A DNA stretch of 40,318 nucleotides from JBBSEZ01 sp038239195 (GTDB lineage: Bacteria > Planctomycetota > Planctomycetia > Gemmatales > Gemmataceae), in contig JBBSEZ010000026.1 in assembly GCA_038239195.1 (NCBI GenBank), forward strand, positions 1-40,318, written 5' to 3'. Both the position numbers and the translations under genes were made by a program. The notes beneath the pieces are model-generated. The model was not told where the DNA came from, did not search any database, and saw only the letters and a program-made list of their open reading frames with translations. Shown piece by piece: positions 16,125 through 24,470 of this stretch (position 1 is the stretch's first letter; every line of letters starts with the position of its first letter).

Positions 16125-16848
16125 TCAACCACGCCTTTTCCAGATCGTCCACGTCCTGGTAGCCGTAATGCGCCTTCACGGCCTTGTTCCAGTTGCCTGC
16201 GAGGCCATCGCCCACGAAGGCCAGGAACGTCGCCCGCCCCCTGGCCTCGACCAGGAAACGGGCGAGCGAATGGGACTGCGCGTAGAAGGCGTTCAGGTCG
16301 GCAGGGTAGCCGTCCAGCGACAAGAGCCGGCGCAAGGGGATGGCCCGGCCGGCCGTAGCGCGTACCCCAGCGAGCCGGCCCTCCCAGGCTTGCCGGGCTT
16401 CGGCCCCTTCGCTGAGCAGGGCGGCGCCCTCGTCGGCCCAGCGCGGCACGGGGCAGCGGAAGTGGGAGGCCAGGACGGTGTGCGTGACCTCGTGGGCGAT
16501 CGCGTCCTTCGAGGGGCCCTGGAGCTCCATCGACTGGCGAAGCACCCTGCCGTTGTAGAACACGAGTGCGGTGGTGCCGTTGTGGAGCGCACCGCCGACG
16601 ATGCGCACCTCGCAGCGGCGCGACCAGCCCGGGAGCTCTTTGCCCAGCCAGAGGCGCGCTTGCTCCCGCCGGCAGCGCTCGGCCGCCTCGGCGACCTCGC
16701 GGGCCATCCGCGTCGTCGGGGCACGAACGACAAAGTTGGGAGTGCGATACCGTCCCTTCTCGGGGACGGGCAACACCGGGGCCTCGGAGGCCGGGGCGGG
16801 ACGGGCGACGAACAGGCCCAGGAGCAAAAGCCAGGGGCGGGCGGACAT
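16096..16848 (-). CDS. Secreted HExxH zinc peptidase (gluzincin-like)
   Basis: 250 residues from the ATG at 16848. Residues 1-20 (MSARPWLLLLGLFVARPAPA) form a signal peptide with likely cleavage after Ala20. HEVTH at 119-123 gives two zinc histidines and the catalytic Glu, and Glu140 in RWADEGAALL, 17 residues on, is a good third ligand, as in peptidase_MA-like proteins. Downstream are a helix with SHSLARFLVEARG and a C-terminal DLEKAWLKR. The enzyme would act outside the cytoplasm on an unknown peptide. It is divergent from the macro-SIR2 gene. The family is reasonably supported; the substrate is not. Confidence 0.75.
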   Translation of the reverse strand: MSARPWLLLLGLFVARPAPASEAPVLPVPEKGRYRTPNFVVRAPTTRMAREVAEAAERCRREQARLWLGKELPGWSRRCEVRIVGGALHNGTTALVFYNGRVLRQSMELQGPSKDAIAHEVTHTVLASHFRCPVPRWADEGAALLSEGAEARQAWEGRLAGVRATAGRAIPLRRLLSLDGYPADLNAFYAQSHSLARFLVEARGRATFLAFVGDGLAGNWNKAVKAHYGYQDVDDLEKAWLKRQGAVKAP

Positions 16849-16975
16849 GGGAAGGCAACCTTTTACCGCGAGAGCGTGGTGGTGAAGCACTGCGTAAGGT
16901 ATTCTGAGCAGGGCGAGCGAAAAGAATCAAGAGACAGTTGGTTCGCCCGCCGCGCCAGCACTCGCAGGGCCCCCC

Positions 16976-18673
16976 ATGAGCGCCAACGTGTTCGTCGCCC
17001 CCGGCGACATCACCCAACTCAGCGCCGACGCCATCGCGTTCTCGGCCAGCAATTACCTCGGCCGCGACGGCAACTCCTACTCCTCCTTCGAGGCGCACGT
17101 CCCCGGTTTCGCCGCCTGGTACGAGTCGGTCCGCAACCCGCAAGACCTCCCCCTCGACTTCGGCACCCTGTTCTGGATGCCGCTCCCGGGCGAGCGCCGC
17201 CCGCACGGCGTCGTCGTGGTCGTCGCCACCGGCGGGGGGCGCGACGTGGACCAGGCCGGGCTCGCCGTGCGCGCCGCGCTCACCGAGGCGGTGCGCCGGC
17301 TGCGCGACCTGGGCAAGAAAGAGCGCCTGTTGATCGCCTTGCCCGCCTTCCGCGTCGGCAAGGCCGGCGACCAGAACCAGCCGCTGCGCTCCGCCCGCGC
17401 CCAACTCGCCAGCGCGTGCGCCACCCTGAAAGACCTGCCCGACGTGGACGTCGCCTTCATCACCTACACTCCCACTCTCTATCAGGTCTTTCTCCAGGCC
17501 CGCCGCGAGGTGATGGGCCCGCCCGCCCCCGCTGCCCACCCCCAACTCGAGCAGGCGCTGCGAGCGGGGGAGTGCGTCCTGTTCGTTGGCGCCGGGCTGT
17601 CGAGCGGGGCGGGCCTGCCGAGTTGGGGCGAGCTCGTGCAGCGCCTGGCGCGCGACCTGAACGTGCAAGCCTCGGAGCGCATCGACCAGCTCGACCTGGC
17701 GCAGTGGTATCGCGAGGAGTTTGGCGCGGCCCGCCTGGGGGAGGTGGTGCGCTCGACGTTCCAGGGCGCCGGGCTGCCGACGCTCGCCCACTACCTGCTG
17801 ATGGCGTTGCCGCTGCGGCACGTCATCACCACCAACTACGACGATCTGCTGGAGCGCGCGCTGTCGGCGCTCAAGCGCCATCCGCTGCCCGTGGTTCGCC
17901 AGGAAGACGTGGTGCGCACCGGCGACGCCGGGACGTACGTGGTCAAGCTGCACGGCGACGCGGCCCACCCCGAAGACATTGTGTTGAGCCGCGACGACTA
18001 CCACGAGTTCTTCGAGCGCCGGCCGGCCATGGCGCTGCTCCTCGAGGGGCTCTTGCTCAACCGCACGTTCTTCTTCGTCGGCTACAGCCTGCGCGACCCC
18101 AACTTCCGCCAGGTCTTCAGCCGCATCGCCCGCATGCTGCGGCAGGCCCGCCGTCCCGCCTTCGCCACGACCTTCGAGGCGGCCGGGGACACCGCCGCGT
18201 ATCTGGAGCGCCAGTGGTGCCGGCAACAACTCCACCTCATCCCGATCCCCGGCGCCAACGGCGCGGCGCAAAAGTTGGCCTTGCTGTGCTTCCTCGACCG
18301 CCTCGCCGAACAGGCCAGCACGCGCCAGGGCCAGCTCTTGCTCACGTCGAACGTCCCGCACCCCGAATCGCTGCACGGGCTGCGCGACCTGCTCAAGCAG
18401 GTCGGCGCCGAGGTGCTTGGCCTGTGCCGCCAACCGCCCGACGACGTCCACCAGGTCGCCGAGGTGCTCTCGTTCCTGACGGCCCACGGCTGGAGGCCGG
18501 CGAGCGCGGGCGGAAACCTGTGCCGGCTGTGGGAAGCGCTGGCCGGGCATGCCTCCGTGACGGGCCCGGCCGAACGCCGCCGGATGCTCGTCAACGCCCT
18601 GAGCGCGGCGGAGGACTTCGCCGACGCCTCGCGCGTGCGCGCGCAGTTGATCGAGATGGAAAAGTGCCCCTAA
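16976..18673 (+). CDS. Macro-like/SIR2 fusion protein with UVR-like tail
   Basis: 565 residues. N-terminal ~180 residues look macro-like: VFVAPGDITQLSADAIAFSA with GDIT and DAI, a later LLIALPAFRVG strand, and an alternating alpha/beta pattern, though the glycine loop is atypical. Residues ~188-400 form a SIR2_2-type domain: VLFVGAGLSSGAGLPSWGEL (GAG 205-207), ITTNYDDLLERAL with Asn287, VVKLHGD with the expected catalytic His326, and FFVGYSLRDPNFRQV (about 367-380). Such domains hydrolyse NAD+ in several antiphage systems. The last ~30 residues (AAEDFADASRVRAQLIEME) resemble a UVR motif. No signal or TM. No TIR, Avs or Thoeris gene is adjacent. NADase/defence function is inference. Confidence 0.82.
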   Translation: MSANVFVAPGDITQLSADAIAFSASNYLGRDGNSYSSFEAHVPGFAAWYESVRNPQDLPLDFGTLFWMPLPGERRPHGVVVVVATGGGRDVDQAGLAVRAALTEAVRRLRDLGKKERLLIALPAFRVGKAGDQNQPLRSARAQLASACATLKDLPDVDVAFITYTPTLYQVFLQARREVMGPPAPAAHPQLEQALRAGECVLFVGAGLSSGAGLPSWGELVQRLARDLNVQASERIDQLDLAQWYREEFGAARLGEVVRSTFQGAGLPTLAHYLLMALPLRHVITTNYDDLLERALSALKRHPLPVVRQEDVVRTGDAGTYVVKLHGDAAHPEDIVLSRDDYHEFFERRPAMALLLEGLLLNRTFFFVGYSLRDPNFRQVFSRIARMLRQARRPAFATTFEAAGDTAAYLERQWCRQQLHLIPIPGANGAAQKLALLCFLDRLAEQASTRQGQLLLTSNVPHPESLHGLRDLLKQVGAEVLGLCRQPPDDVHQVAEVLSFLTAHGWRPASAGGNLCRLWEALAGHASVTGPAERRRMLVNALSAAEDFADASRVRAQLIEMEKCP

Positions 18674-18693
18674 ACCTCCCGCGAGAGACAGCC

Positions 18694-20595
18694 ATGAAGA
18701 TGCGTAGCCTTGGCGCCATGCTGTGTCTGGTCGCCTTGACCGCCGCCGCGTGGGTGGCGAGCCGCGGCAGCGCCGCGCGCAAGCCGCCCACCTGGGCGGA
18801 GGTGGCGCCGGGCGTCTACCGCTCGCCGGGCCAGCCCGCGGGCTACGCGCTGGTCGCCGACGGCCGGGCGCTGCTCGTCGACGCCCCCGTCCCGCCCGAC
18901 GGCCTGAAAGCGCTGGGCGTCAAGAAGGTCGATGCGGTGTTGCTGACGCACCACCACCGCGACACGGCCGCGCACGCCGGCCGCTACCTCGCCGACAAGG
19001 TGCCGGTGCGGGCCCCACGCGCCTCGGCGCCCTGGCTCACTCCCGCCGGCGTGAAGCAATACTGGAAGGAGGCGCTCCCCCTGCGCACTTCGCGGACCGC
19101 TTATCTCGTTTTCCCCGAAGGCCTACAGGGGATCGACTGCTCGCTGGCCGAGGGCACCACGATCGACTGGCAAGGCTGGTCGCTGAAGGTCGTCGAAACG
19201 CCAGGTCACTCTCCCGATCACGTCGCCCTCAGCGCGAGCAAGGGCGACGGGCCCCTGCTTCTGTTCTGCGGCGACGCCCTGGCGGGGCCAGGCAAGCTGT
19301 GGTCCCCCTACACCACCGACTGGGACCACTGGACCGACGCTGGCCTCGCCCCCGCCGCGAAGTCGCTGCGCAAACTGGCCAGACTGAGGCCGTCCGCCCT
19401 GCTGCCCGCCCACGGCGCCGTCGTCGGGCGCGACGCGGTGGCTGCCCTCGAAAAGACGGCCGCCGCCGTCGAGGAGGTCGCCTTCCTCAAGAGCTTCGAG
19501 CGCTACACGAAAGAGAGACTGAAGAACGCGCCGAAGTACGCTTTTCTGGCGAAGGAGCAGCCGGGGAGCAACGGCTCGAAGCCCTGGTCGAAGCTGTCGG
19601 AGCACCTGTGGCTAACCGGGAACACCTACGTACTCGTGTCGAAGGACCGTGCCGCTTTGGTCGTCGATCCGTGGGACCCACACAGCGCCAAACAGATACC
19701 GAAGCTCCAGGCCGAGGACCGGCGCGTCGGCAAGGTCGAGGTCGTGCTGTGCAGCCACGCGCATTTCGACCACTACGACGGGGCCTACCTCCTGGTGGCG
19801 CGCGACAAGCCGCAGGTGTGGACGTTGGACCGCGTGGCAACGCCCATCAGCGATCCGTTCCTCTTGCGCGCCCCCTTCCTCGACGCGCGCCCGCTGCCGG
19901 TCCACACGCGCGTCGAGGACGGCGAGACGGTGGCCTGGCGCGAGTACCGGCTGAAGTTCCGCTTCCTGCCGGGGCAGACGGAGTACACGATGGGCGTGGA
20001 GACGACGATCGACGGCAAGCGCTGCTTCTTCACGGCGGACAACTTCTTCCACCACGACCTCTACAGCGGCAGCGGCGGGTGGATGGGCCTGAACCGCTCC
20101 GGCCCGCTCCTGTATGCCGAGAGCGCGCAGAAGGTGCTGGACGCAAGGCCGGACTGGGTGCTGGCGGAGCACGGCAGCGCGATGGAGTTCAACGCCGAGG
20201 ACTTCCGCCGCCGCGTGGCGTGGGGCAAGGCGAGCGCCAAGGCGGCCGACGCGCTGTGCATCAGCGGCGAACATCGGCACGACTGGAATCCTCATCACGT
20301 CCGAATCGAGCCGGTGCTCCAGAAGGGCAAGGCGGGGGCAACCGTGAAGGGGGCCCTGGTGGTAGACAATCCGTTGGGACGAAAGCGCAAACTAAGCGTG
20401 ATGCTGGAGGGGCGCGGGCTGACGGGCGAGCAGAGCTGGGAGATCGAGGTGCCGGCGCGGGGCAGCGTACGGCGCGCGGTGGCGCTGCGGTTGGCGGACA
20501 AGGTTTTGGCGGGGCGGCACGCGTTTGTGTTGCGGGTGAAGGAGGGAGGGGAGGGCGACGGGGGGGATGCGGTTGTGGCGGTGGACGTGCCGTGA
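18694..20595 (+). CDS. Exported tandem metallo-beta-lactamase-fold protein
   Basis: 633 residues. The N-terminus has a hydrophobic helix MLCLVALTAAAWVASRG-type (about 9-25), a signal peptide or anchor. Two MBL domains follow. Domain 1 has LLTHHHRDTAAH at 84-94, where the canonical HxHxDH ends in Thr91 rather than His, then TPGHSPDHV, FCGDALAG and LPAHG. Domain 2 has intact HAHFDH at 355-360, but the third histidine is Gln428 (LPGQTEY), followed by TADNFFHH and LAEHG. The last ~100 residues are a beta-sandwich-like region (ALVVDNPLGRKRKLSVMLEG). Each active site therefore lacks one usual ligand. Starts 20 bases after the macro-SIR2 stop, possibly co-transcribed. Substrate unknown. Confidence 0.82.
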   Translation: MKMRSLGAMLCLVALTAAAWVASRGSAARKPPTWAEVAPGVYRSPGQPAGYALVADGRALLVDAPVPPDGLKALGVKKVDAVLLTHHHRDTAAHAGRYLADKVPVRAPRASAPWLTPAGVKQYWKEALPLRTSRTAYLVFPEGLQGIDCSLAEGTTIDWQGWSLKVVETPGHSPDHVALSASKGDGPLLLFCGDALAGPGKLWSPYTTDWDHWTDAGLAPAAKSLRKLARLRPSALLPAHGAVVGRDAVAALEKTAAAVEEVAFLKSFERYTKERLKNAPKYAFLAKEQPGSNGSKPWSKLSEHLWLTGNTYVLVSKDRAALVVDPWDPHSAKQIPKLQAEDRRVGKVEVVLCSHAHFDHYDGAYLLVARDKPQVWTLDRVATPISDPFLLRAPFLDARPLPVHTRVEDGETVAWREYRLKFRFLPGQTEYTMGVETTIDGKRCFFTADNFFHHDLYSGSGGWMGLNRSGPLLYAESAQKVLDARPDWVLAEHGSAMEFNAEDFRRRVAWGKASAKAADALCISGEHRHDWNPHHVRIEPVLQKGKAGATVKGALVVDNPLGRKRKLSVMLEGRGLTGEQSWEIEVPARGSVRRAVALRLADKVLAGRHAFVLRVKEGGEGDGGDAVVAVDVP

Positions 20596-20656
20596 AAGGA
20601 GCAGCTCTCGATGGCAAAGCAGGGCTCGGACCGAATGGCGGCGCAACCTTCGACGC

Positions 20657-21199
20657 GTGCAGTTGATCGTGTTTCAATTGTTCACGGCCCCAGCCTGGAT
20701 GATCGCTCTGGCAGGAGTCGCGTTCTGGGCGGGCTTCGGTGCGACCTTGTGTTCGTTCATGTTGGCCGGTGCGGGCCACGGGTGGGGGACGCCCCTCCGG
20801 GTATCTTGGATAGCGCCTTTGACCGTCCCCTTGATCTGGCTCTCCTGGTTCTGCCGGCACCGTCTTTGGGCCACTGCCCTGGCGGTGGCGTTGCTGGGCA
20901 TTGGGCTGTGGTCGAACCTTCGCTTGGTCATCGGCACGCGAGAAGAAGGAGGCCCTTACTTCGAGAAGGTCTGGGAAAGGGCCCCCTATCTCGCATGGGC
21001 GGGCACGTGGCTGTTCGTTCAACTCTACCTGGCCCTGATGACGTTCGCGGTGCTTCGCGCTGCGATGAGGCCCTCCGTTCCGATCCTTCCCGATCCAGGC
21101 CCTCCCTGGTCGAATCGGCCTTCCCTGGAATCGCCCTCAGACGCGGTGCAAGGTCATGCTGGCCCATCCTCCGAAGACACTCAAACCAAAGATGGGTGA
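20657..21199 (+). CDS. Small multi-pass membrane protein, start uncertain
   Basis: About 180 residues from a GTG at 20657, with four hydrophobic segments: LIVFQLFTAPAWMIALAGVA, FGATLCSFMLAGAG, PLTVPLIWLSWF/ATALAVALLGIGLW and AWAGTWLFVQLYLALMTFAV. A polar tail of ~40 residues ends it. The start is puzzling. A well placed AAAGGAG and ATG at 20611 open a different frame, while codons just before the GTG (EWRRNLRRVQ) already look like this protein. A one-base frameshift between 20611 and 20640 would join them. No family was recognised. It ends three bases from the convergent zinc-ribbon pseudogene. Confidence 0.55.
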   Translation: MQLIVFQLFTAPAWMIALAGVAFWAGFGATLCSFMLAGAGHGWGTPLRVSWIAPLTVPLIWLSWFCRHRLWATALAVALLGIGLWSNLRLVIGTREEGGPYFEKVWERAPYLAWAGTWLFVQLYLALMTFAVLRAAMRPSVPILPDPGPPWSNRPSLESPSDAVQGHAGPSSEDTQTKDG

Positions 21200-21202
21200 G
21201 CA

Positions 21203-22156
21203 TCATTCGCCCCCAGGCTGCGCGAATGGGCTTTGCAGGGTCGCAGCCGAGCCCGCGCCCAAGGGCAGTTCCAGCGGCCCCACCAGACCAAGGCGCGCGG
21301 CGGCGTCTTTCATCGCCCAGTCGAGCCTTGTTACGACTGCCTCAAACAGCCCCTCCGCGAGTGGCGCCGTGGCGAGCGCCCCAGCGCACCTCCACGTGTT
21401 CGCCTTCCCAGGCCACTCGAGAACGCTCTTCCCTGGTGTGTGGTTGAACGCCGTGCTCGGCGAACACTTCGGTCAAGGCACGGATGTTCGGGAGGACGAG
21501 CGGCCCGCTCTGGGAGGACGTCAGCCGCACCTCGAAAACGTGAAGAGCGTCCGCAGAATACTCGACCGCACAGGACCACGGCAAGACGTTCCCCGCCGTT
21601 TCACCGGCGACCATCTCCCAACGATGTTTCCCCTGAGGTCGGCCTTCAGTCACGGGCGTGGCCCTGAAAGCGCGCCCACGGGCGCCGGCTTCTCTCGCCA
21701 CGCGGCCCAGCCACTCCTCAATGGCGAACACGTCTTCCCGTGCGATTGCGTCGCGGTCTTCCCGGCTCTCGGAGCGCCTGACCGGAGCGCGGCAGTTCGG
21801 GCAGGCCCCCACCTCTCGGAGCGCCTGACCGGAGCGCGGCAGTTCGGGCAGGGCCCCACAGTCCAGGTCGTCGTGACGAGTTGTCGCTCTTCGAGACCGA
21901 TGTGACAGTTCGGACAGATGAGCGGATACAGTTCGTAAACGACCCAGCCCGGGTTGACCGTGACGGCTTTCAATTCCTCGGCGAAGCGCTGAGCGTCCGC
22001 CCTGTGCTCCCAGACGTGCAGCCAGCGATTTCCGGTCCCCGGTTCGGAGTTTCGAGGCGATTCGACAACGTTCAGGCGCCAGCTCCGCAGCAGCCAGGCG
22101 TACTCTTCAAATTCGTGGTCTTTCGTCCCGCCCGGGAGCGTGACTGTGAACGGCAT
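21203..22156 (-). pseudogene. Zinc-ribbon protein gene broken by a 47-bp tandem duplication and a second frameshift
   Basis: From the ATG at 22156 (GGAGA upstream) the frame reads MPFTVTLPGGTKDHEFEEYA, then NRWLHVWEHRADAQRFAEEL and a CPNC...CPNC zinc ribbon. At 21766-21859 a 47-bp tandem duplication (46/47 identical) repeats CPNCRAPVRRSE and shifts the frame. After the duplication the correct frame continues SREDRDAIAREDVFAIEEWL as far as GEHVEVRW. Near 21377 one extra G in a GGGG run shifts it again; the following frame reads ALATAPLAEGLFEAVVTRL to a stop at 21203. Undamaged, it would be ~300 residues. Its N-terminal domain resembles the intact protein at 23826-24470. Function unknown. Confidence 0.7.
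21766..21859 (-). repeat. 47-bp direct tandem duplication
   Basis: Units 21766-21812 and 21813-21859 differ at one base only. As 47 is not a multiple of three, the duplication frameshifts the gene it lies in. Each unit encodes the second CPNC knuckle plus RAPVRRSE. Confidence 0.9.
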
Positions 22157-22313
22157 GGTCTCCGTCTCCTTTTCACCCGCGCGGAGAGGCAACGACCCGA
22201 CGGACCGGTTCATTATACGAGGCAGGCCGAACGTCGCCCGACACCTGGCCAGCCCAGCCGCTCCAGGCAGGCAACCGCTGCCGCTGCGCTCGGCGTCCAG
22301 CCAGGGGAGTCGC

Positions 22314-23150
22314 CTACCCTTCGCGCAAGACAAAATCCTCGGCCGACAGCCCCTCGGCCTCCAACTTCTGGACATTCAGGATGCGCGGAAATGGCACGGC
22401 CCCGCACGCGCGAAGGCGCTGCCCGAGCTCGGCGGCGTAGCGGTGCGCGAACGCTTCGCGCTCCTGCGTCGGCCTGCGCCAGTAGACGTCCCAGAGCCTA
22501 TGTTCGGTGTCCGCCGGTTCCCCGCGAGCCGGGGCCTCCACCTTCTCGAAGCAGTCGGCCCAGTGGCCGAGTTCGTGGAGGACGGTGCGGTAGAGCTGCA
22601 CGGCCCGCACCGCTTCCAGCCCGAAGTGGAGGACGTGGCGATGGCCATCGAAATCGGCGCGATCGGCCTCCAGGCGAAGACGGTCGAGCTCCTGCTGCTC
22701 CGTCAAGCAGAGCCGTCGAGGCCATCTTTGCATCAAGGGAACTGGGCAAGCCTGCACGATGATAGCAGGGCCATGGATGGGGCCGACATCCACCCAATAC
22801 CCGAATCGCCCCCACGCGCCGGACAGCACCTCTTCTTTCCGACTGGGCTGGCGCAGAATTACCCCGTGCAATCCGCCCACGTGCCGAACCGGCGCGCGCT
22901 CGAGGATCGCAGCCACGTCATCGACGGTGCAGGCGTAGACGCTGCCCTGCCGCGTAGGCTCGACGACGAACGGGATGGCCCGGCCGTGGACCGTCCGGGT
23001 GACCACCGCGAAGTCGGTGAAGGGCTCCCAGAAAACCGGCGGGCCCGTGCGGGGCTGGGGGATGACCAGACGGTTGTCCTGGCCGTGCCCTTGCTTCGCC
23101 GTCCCGATGTTGCGGTTCCGTCGCACTGAGTTGTAGCCAGGCCGTCGCAT
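22314..23150 (-). CDS. HELGH zinc-metallopeptidase-like protein
   Basis: 278 residues from the ATG at 23150, with AGGAG ten bases upstream. HELGHW at 192-197, in the helix QLYRTVLHELGHW, gives two zinc histidines and a catalytic Glu; a Glu in TQEREAFAHRYAAEL (230-232) is a likely third ligand. The N-terminal 180 residues (TGPPVFWEPFTDFAVVTRTV, WGRFGYWVDVGPIHGPAIIV) are beta-rich and unrecognised. No signal peptide was found, so it should be cytoplasmic. It is divergent from a PD-(D/E)XK-like nuclease gene (172 bp between starts) and lies upstream of the broken zinc-ribbon gene on the same strand. Its substrate is unknown. Confidence 0.7.
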   Translation of the reverse strand: MRRPGYNSVRRNRNIGTAKQGHGQDNRLVIPQPRTGPPVFWEPFTDFAVVTRTVHGRAIPFVVEPTRQGSVYACTVDDVAAILERAPVRHVGGLHGVILRQPSRKEEVLSGAWGRFGYWVDVGPIHGPAIIVQACPVPLMQRWPRRLCLTEQQELDRLRLEADRADFDGHRHVLHFGLEAVRAVQLYRTVLHELGHWADCFEKVEAPARGEPADTEHRLWDVYWRRPTQEREAFAHRYAAELGQRLRACGAVPFPRILNVQKLEAEGLSAEDFVLREG

Positions 23151-23322
23151 CCGCGCCCTCCTGCCCACAGAAACTCCGCCACTACCCGCAAAGCACTCAC
23201 GATAACAGGTCAGCCGAACCGCGCCCACCTATTCGAGAAGAGCGCCAGTCTCCCCGCTGGAGGCAACGGGGCGCTCATGGTAAACTGACGGGCCAACGAG
23301 GCGGCACGAAGGGAGGCCCGCG

Positions 23323-23898
23323 ATGGCAAAACAGCGCTCCAACCGAGACGCCTACACCGGCCGCGGCGGTCAGATGGCCGCTCAGGCCGAACTGCTGATG
23401 CGGCACCTGAACGTCGCCGTCCCCGAGATCGACGAGGGGGAGGACGTGTTCGCGTTCCGCACCGGGATCGGCGAGGTGGTTCGCATCCAGGTGAAGACGG
23501 CCAACGCAAGTCCCCTCAAAGAAGCAGGGCGGTACGTGGGCCGAGTCAGCGTCCCCCTCGAGCAACTGTTGGCGAGCAGTCGCGAGGAACTGTACTACGT
23601 CTTCGCCATCCGGCGGGACGAAAGCTGGGCGGACTTCGTCATCATCAGCCGCCAGGAACTGATCCTCCTGTATCAGGATGAGGGCGTCGGCCACCCAAAT
23701 CAACGGGCGGGCGAGCTACAACTCCACCTGTCCTTCGGGCCGACAACCCTGACGTGCGGTGGAGTGGGCCTGCAAGCCTACCGGAACGCCTGGCAGCAAC
23801 TTCCCCTTCTGCGCCAGCCGCCCCTTCAGGCCGCGCCCGACGTTGCGGGGGCAGCGGACGAAGGCCCCCCTGCCTCGGCCGCGCCTTCGTCCGGCTGA
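23323..23898 (+). CDS. PD-(D/E)XK-like nuclease
   Basis: 191 residues. The core pattern is seen at 15-60: GQMAAQAELLMRHLNVAVPE with Glu23 in the first helix, Asp41 in EGEDVFAF, and Q56-V-K58-T in VVRIQVKTA. This E...D...QxK order with GxxGE/Q-AAxLL spacing matches small stand-alone nuclease-fold proteins (DUF4365-like and resolvase-like). It then has EELYYVFAIRRDE and ADFVIISRQEL strands typical of the fold. The last ~30 residues are Ala/Pro/Ser-rich. Its 3' end overlaps the convergent 23826-24470 gene by 73 bases. Repair or defence roles are both possible; nuclease activity is inferred from motifs. Confidence 0.7.
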   Translation: MAKQRSNRDAYTGRGGQMAAQAELLMRHLNVAVPEIDEGEDVFAFRTGIGEVVRIQVKTANASPLKEAGRYVGRVSVPLEQLLASSREELYYVFAIRRDESWADFVIISRQELILLYQDEGVGHPNQRAGELQLHLSFGPTTLTCGGVGLQAYRNAWQQLPLLRQPPLQAAPDVAGAADEGPPASAAPSSG

Positions 23899-24470
23899 AT
23901 CGGCGTCGGGGGAGCGATCACCTGTAGCGTGACCGGGTCCACCAGTTCGTGACTGCCGAACGTTTGCAACTGCTCGGCGCGAAGCCCCGTGAGAAGCGGC
24001 AGTACGTGCGCGAGCACCCCGCGCACTCCGGCCACCGTCGCCGGCCAATCGACCTTCTTCTCGGGCAGGAAGGGGATGCCGATCGAGACGTCGTTGTTCT
24101 GGCAGGACCCCGGGAAGCGAGCCCGGAGGGCCGCGCGAGTCAAGCTGTTCAGCCTGAAGGTCCAGGAACTCACCTCGCGGCCCACCTCGATCACGAGCGG
24201 GCGCAACGGCCCCACCGACACCGGCCCCTCGGCCGGGCAGACGGCCCAGCCGGGGTCTTCGGTCCGCTCCCTAAGGTCCTCGGCGAAGGCCCGCGCCTCG
24301 TCCTCGCTGTCCCAGACGTACAGCCAGCGCCCGGCGTGGCCGTTCTCGCTCGCGCGCGGCACGCGGTCGAGCGGGACGCCGCGCTTCAGCAACACCCGGC
24401 TCTGGTGGAGCAGATAACCGCGATACGTCGCGTCCGTTGTCTCGCCCTGGTGGACGACGGTGAAGCCCAT
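23826..24470 (-). CDS. Hypothetical protein, intact paralogue of the broken zinc-ribbon gene's N-terminal domain
   Basis: 214 residues from the ATG at 24470 (GGAGG upstream). The first ~85 residues share a pattern with the pseudogene at 21203-22156: MxFTV start, then GRWLYVWDSEDEARAFAEDL versus NRWLHVWEHRADAQRFAEEL, and DPGWAV versus NPGWVV. It lacks the CPNC zinc ribbon and instead continues with SSWTFRLNSLTRAALRARFP and a helical region LAHVLPLLTGLRAEQLQ, ending in an Ala/Pro-rich tail. No known family was recognised. The shared W/RW-VW module in two genes of one patch suggests a local family, perhaps binding a common partner. Confidence 0.65.
   Translation of the reverse strand: MGFTVVHQGETTDATYRGYLLHQSRVLLKRGVPLDRVPRASENGHAGRWLYVWDSEDEARAFAEDLRERTEDPGWAVCPAEGPVSVGPLRPLVIEVGREVSSWTFRLNSLTRAALRARFPGSCQNNDVSIGIPFLPEKKVDWPATVAGVRGVLAHVLPLLTGLRAEQLQTFGSHELVDPVTLQVIAPPTPIQPDEGAAEAGGPSSAAPATSGAA

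Noticed and set aside
16976..20595. Thoeris system
   Set aside because: There is no TIR-domain ThsB gene nearby, and the SIR2 protein has a macro-like N-terminus rather than a SLOG C-terminus.
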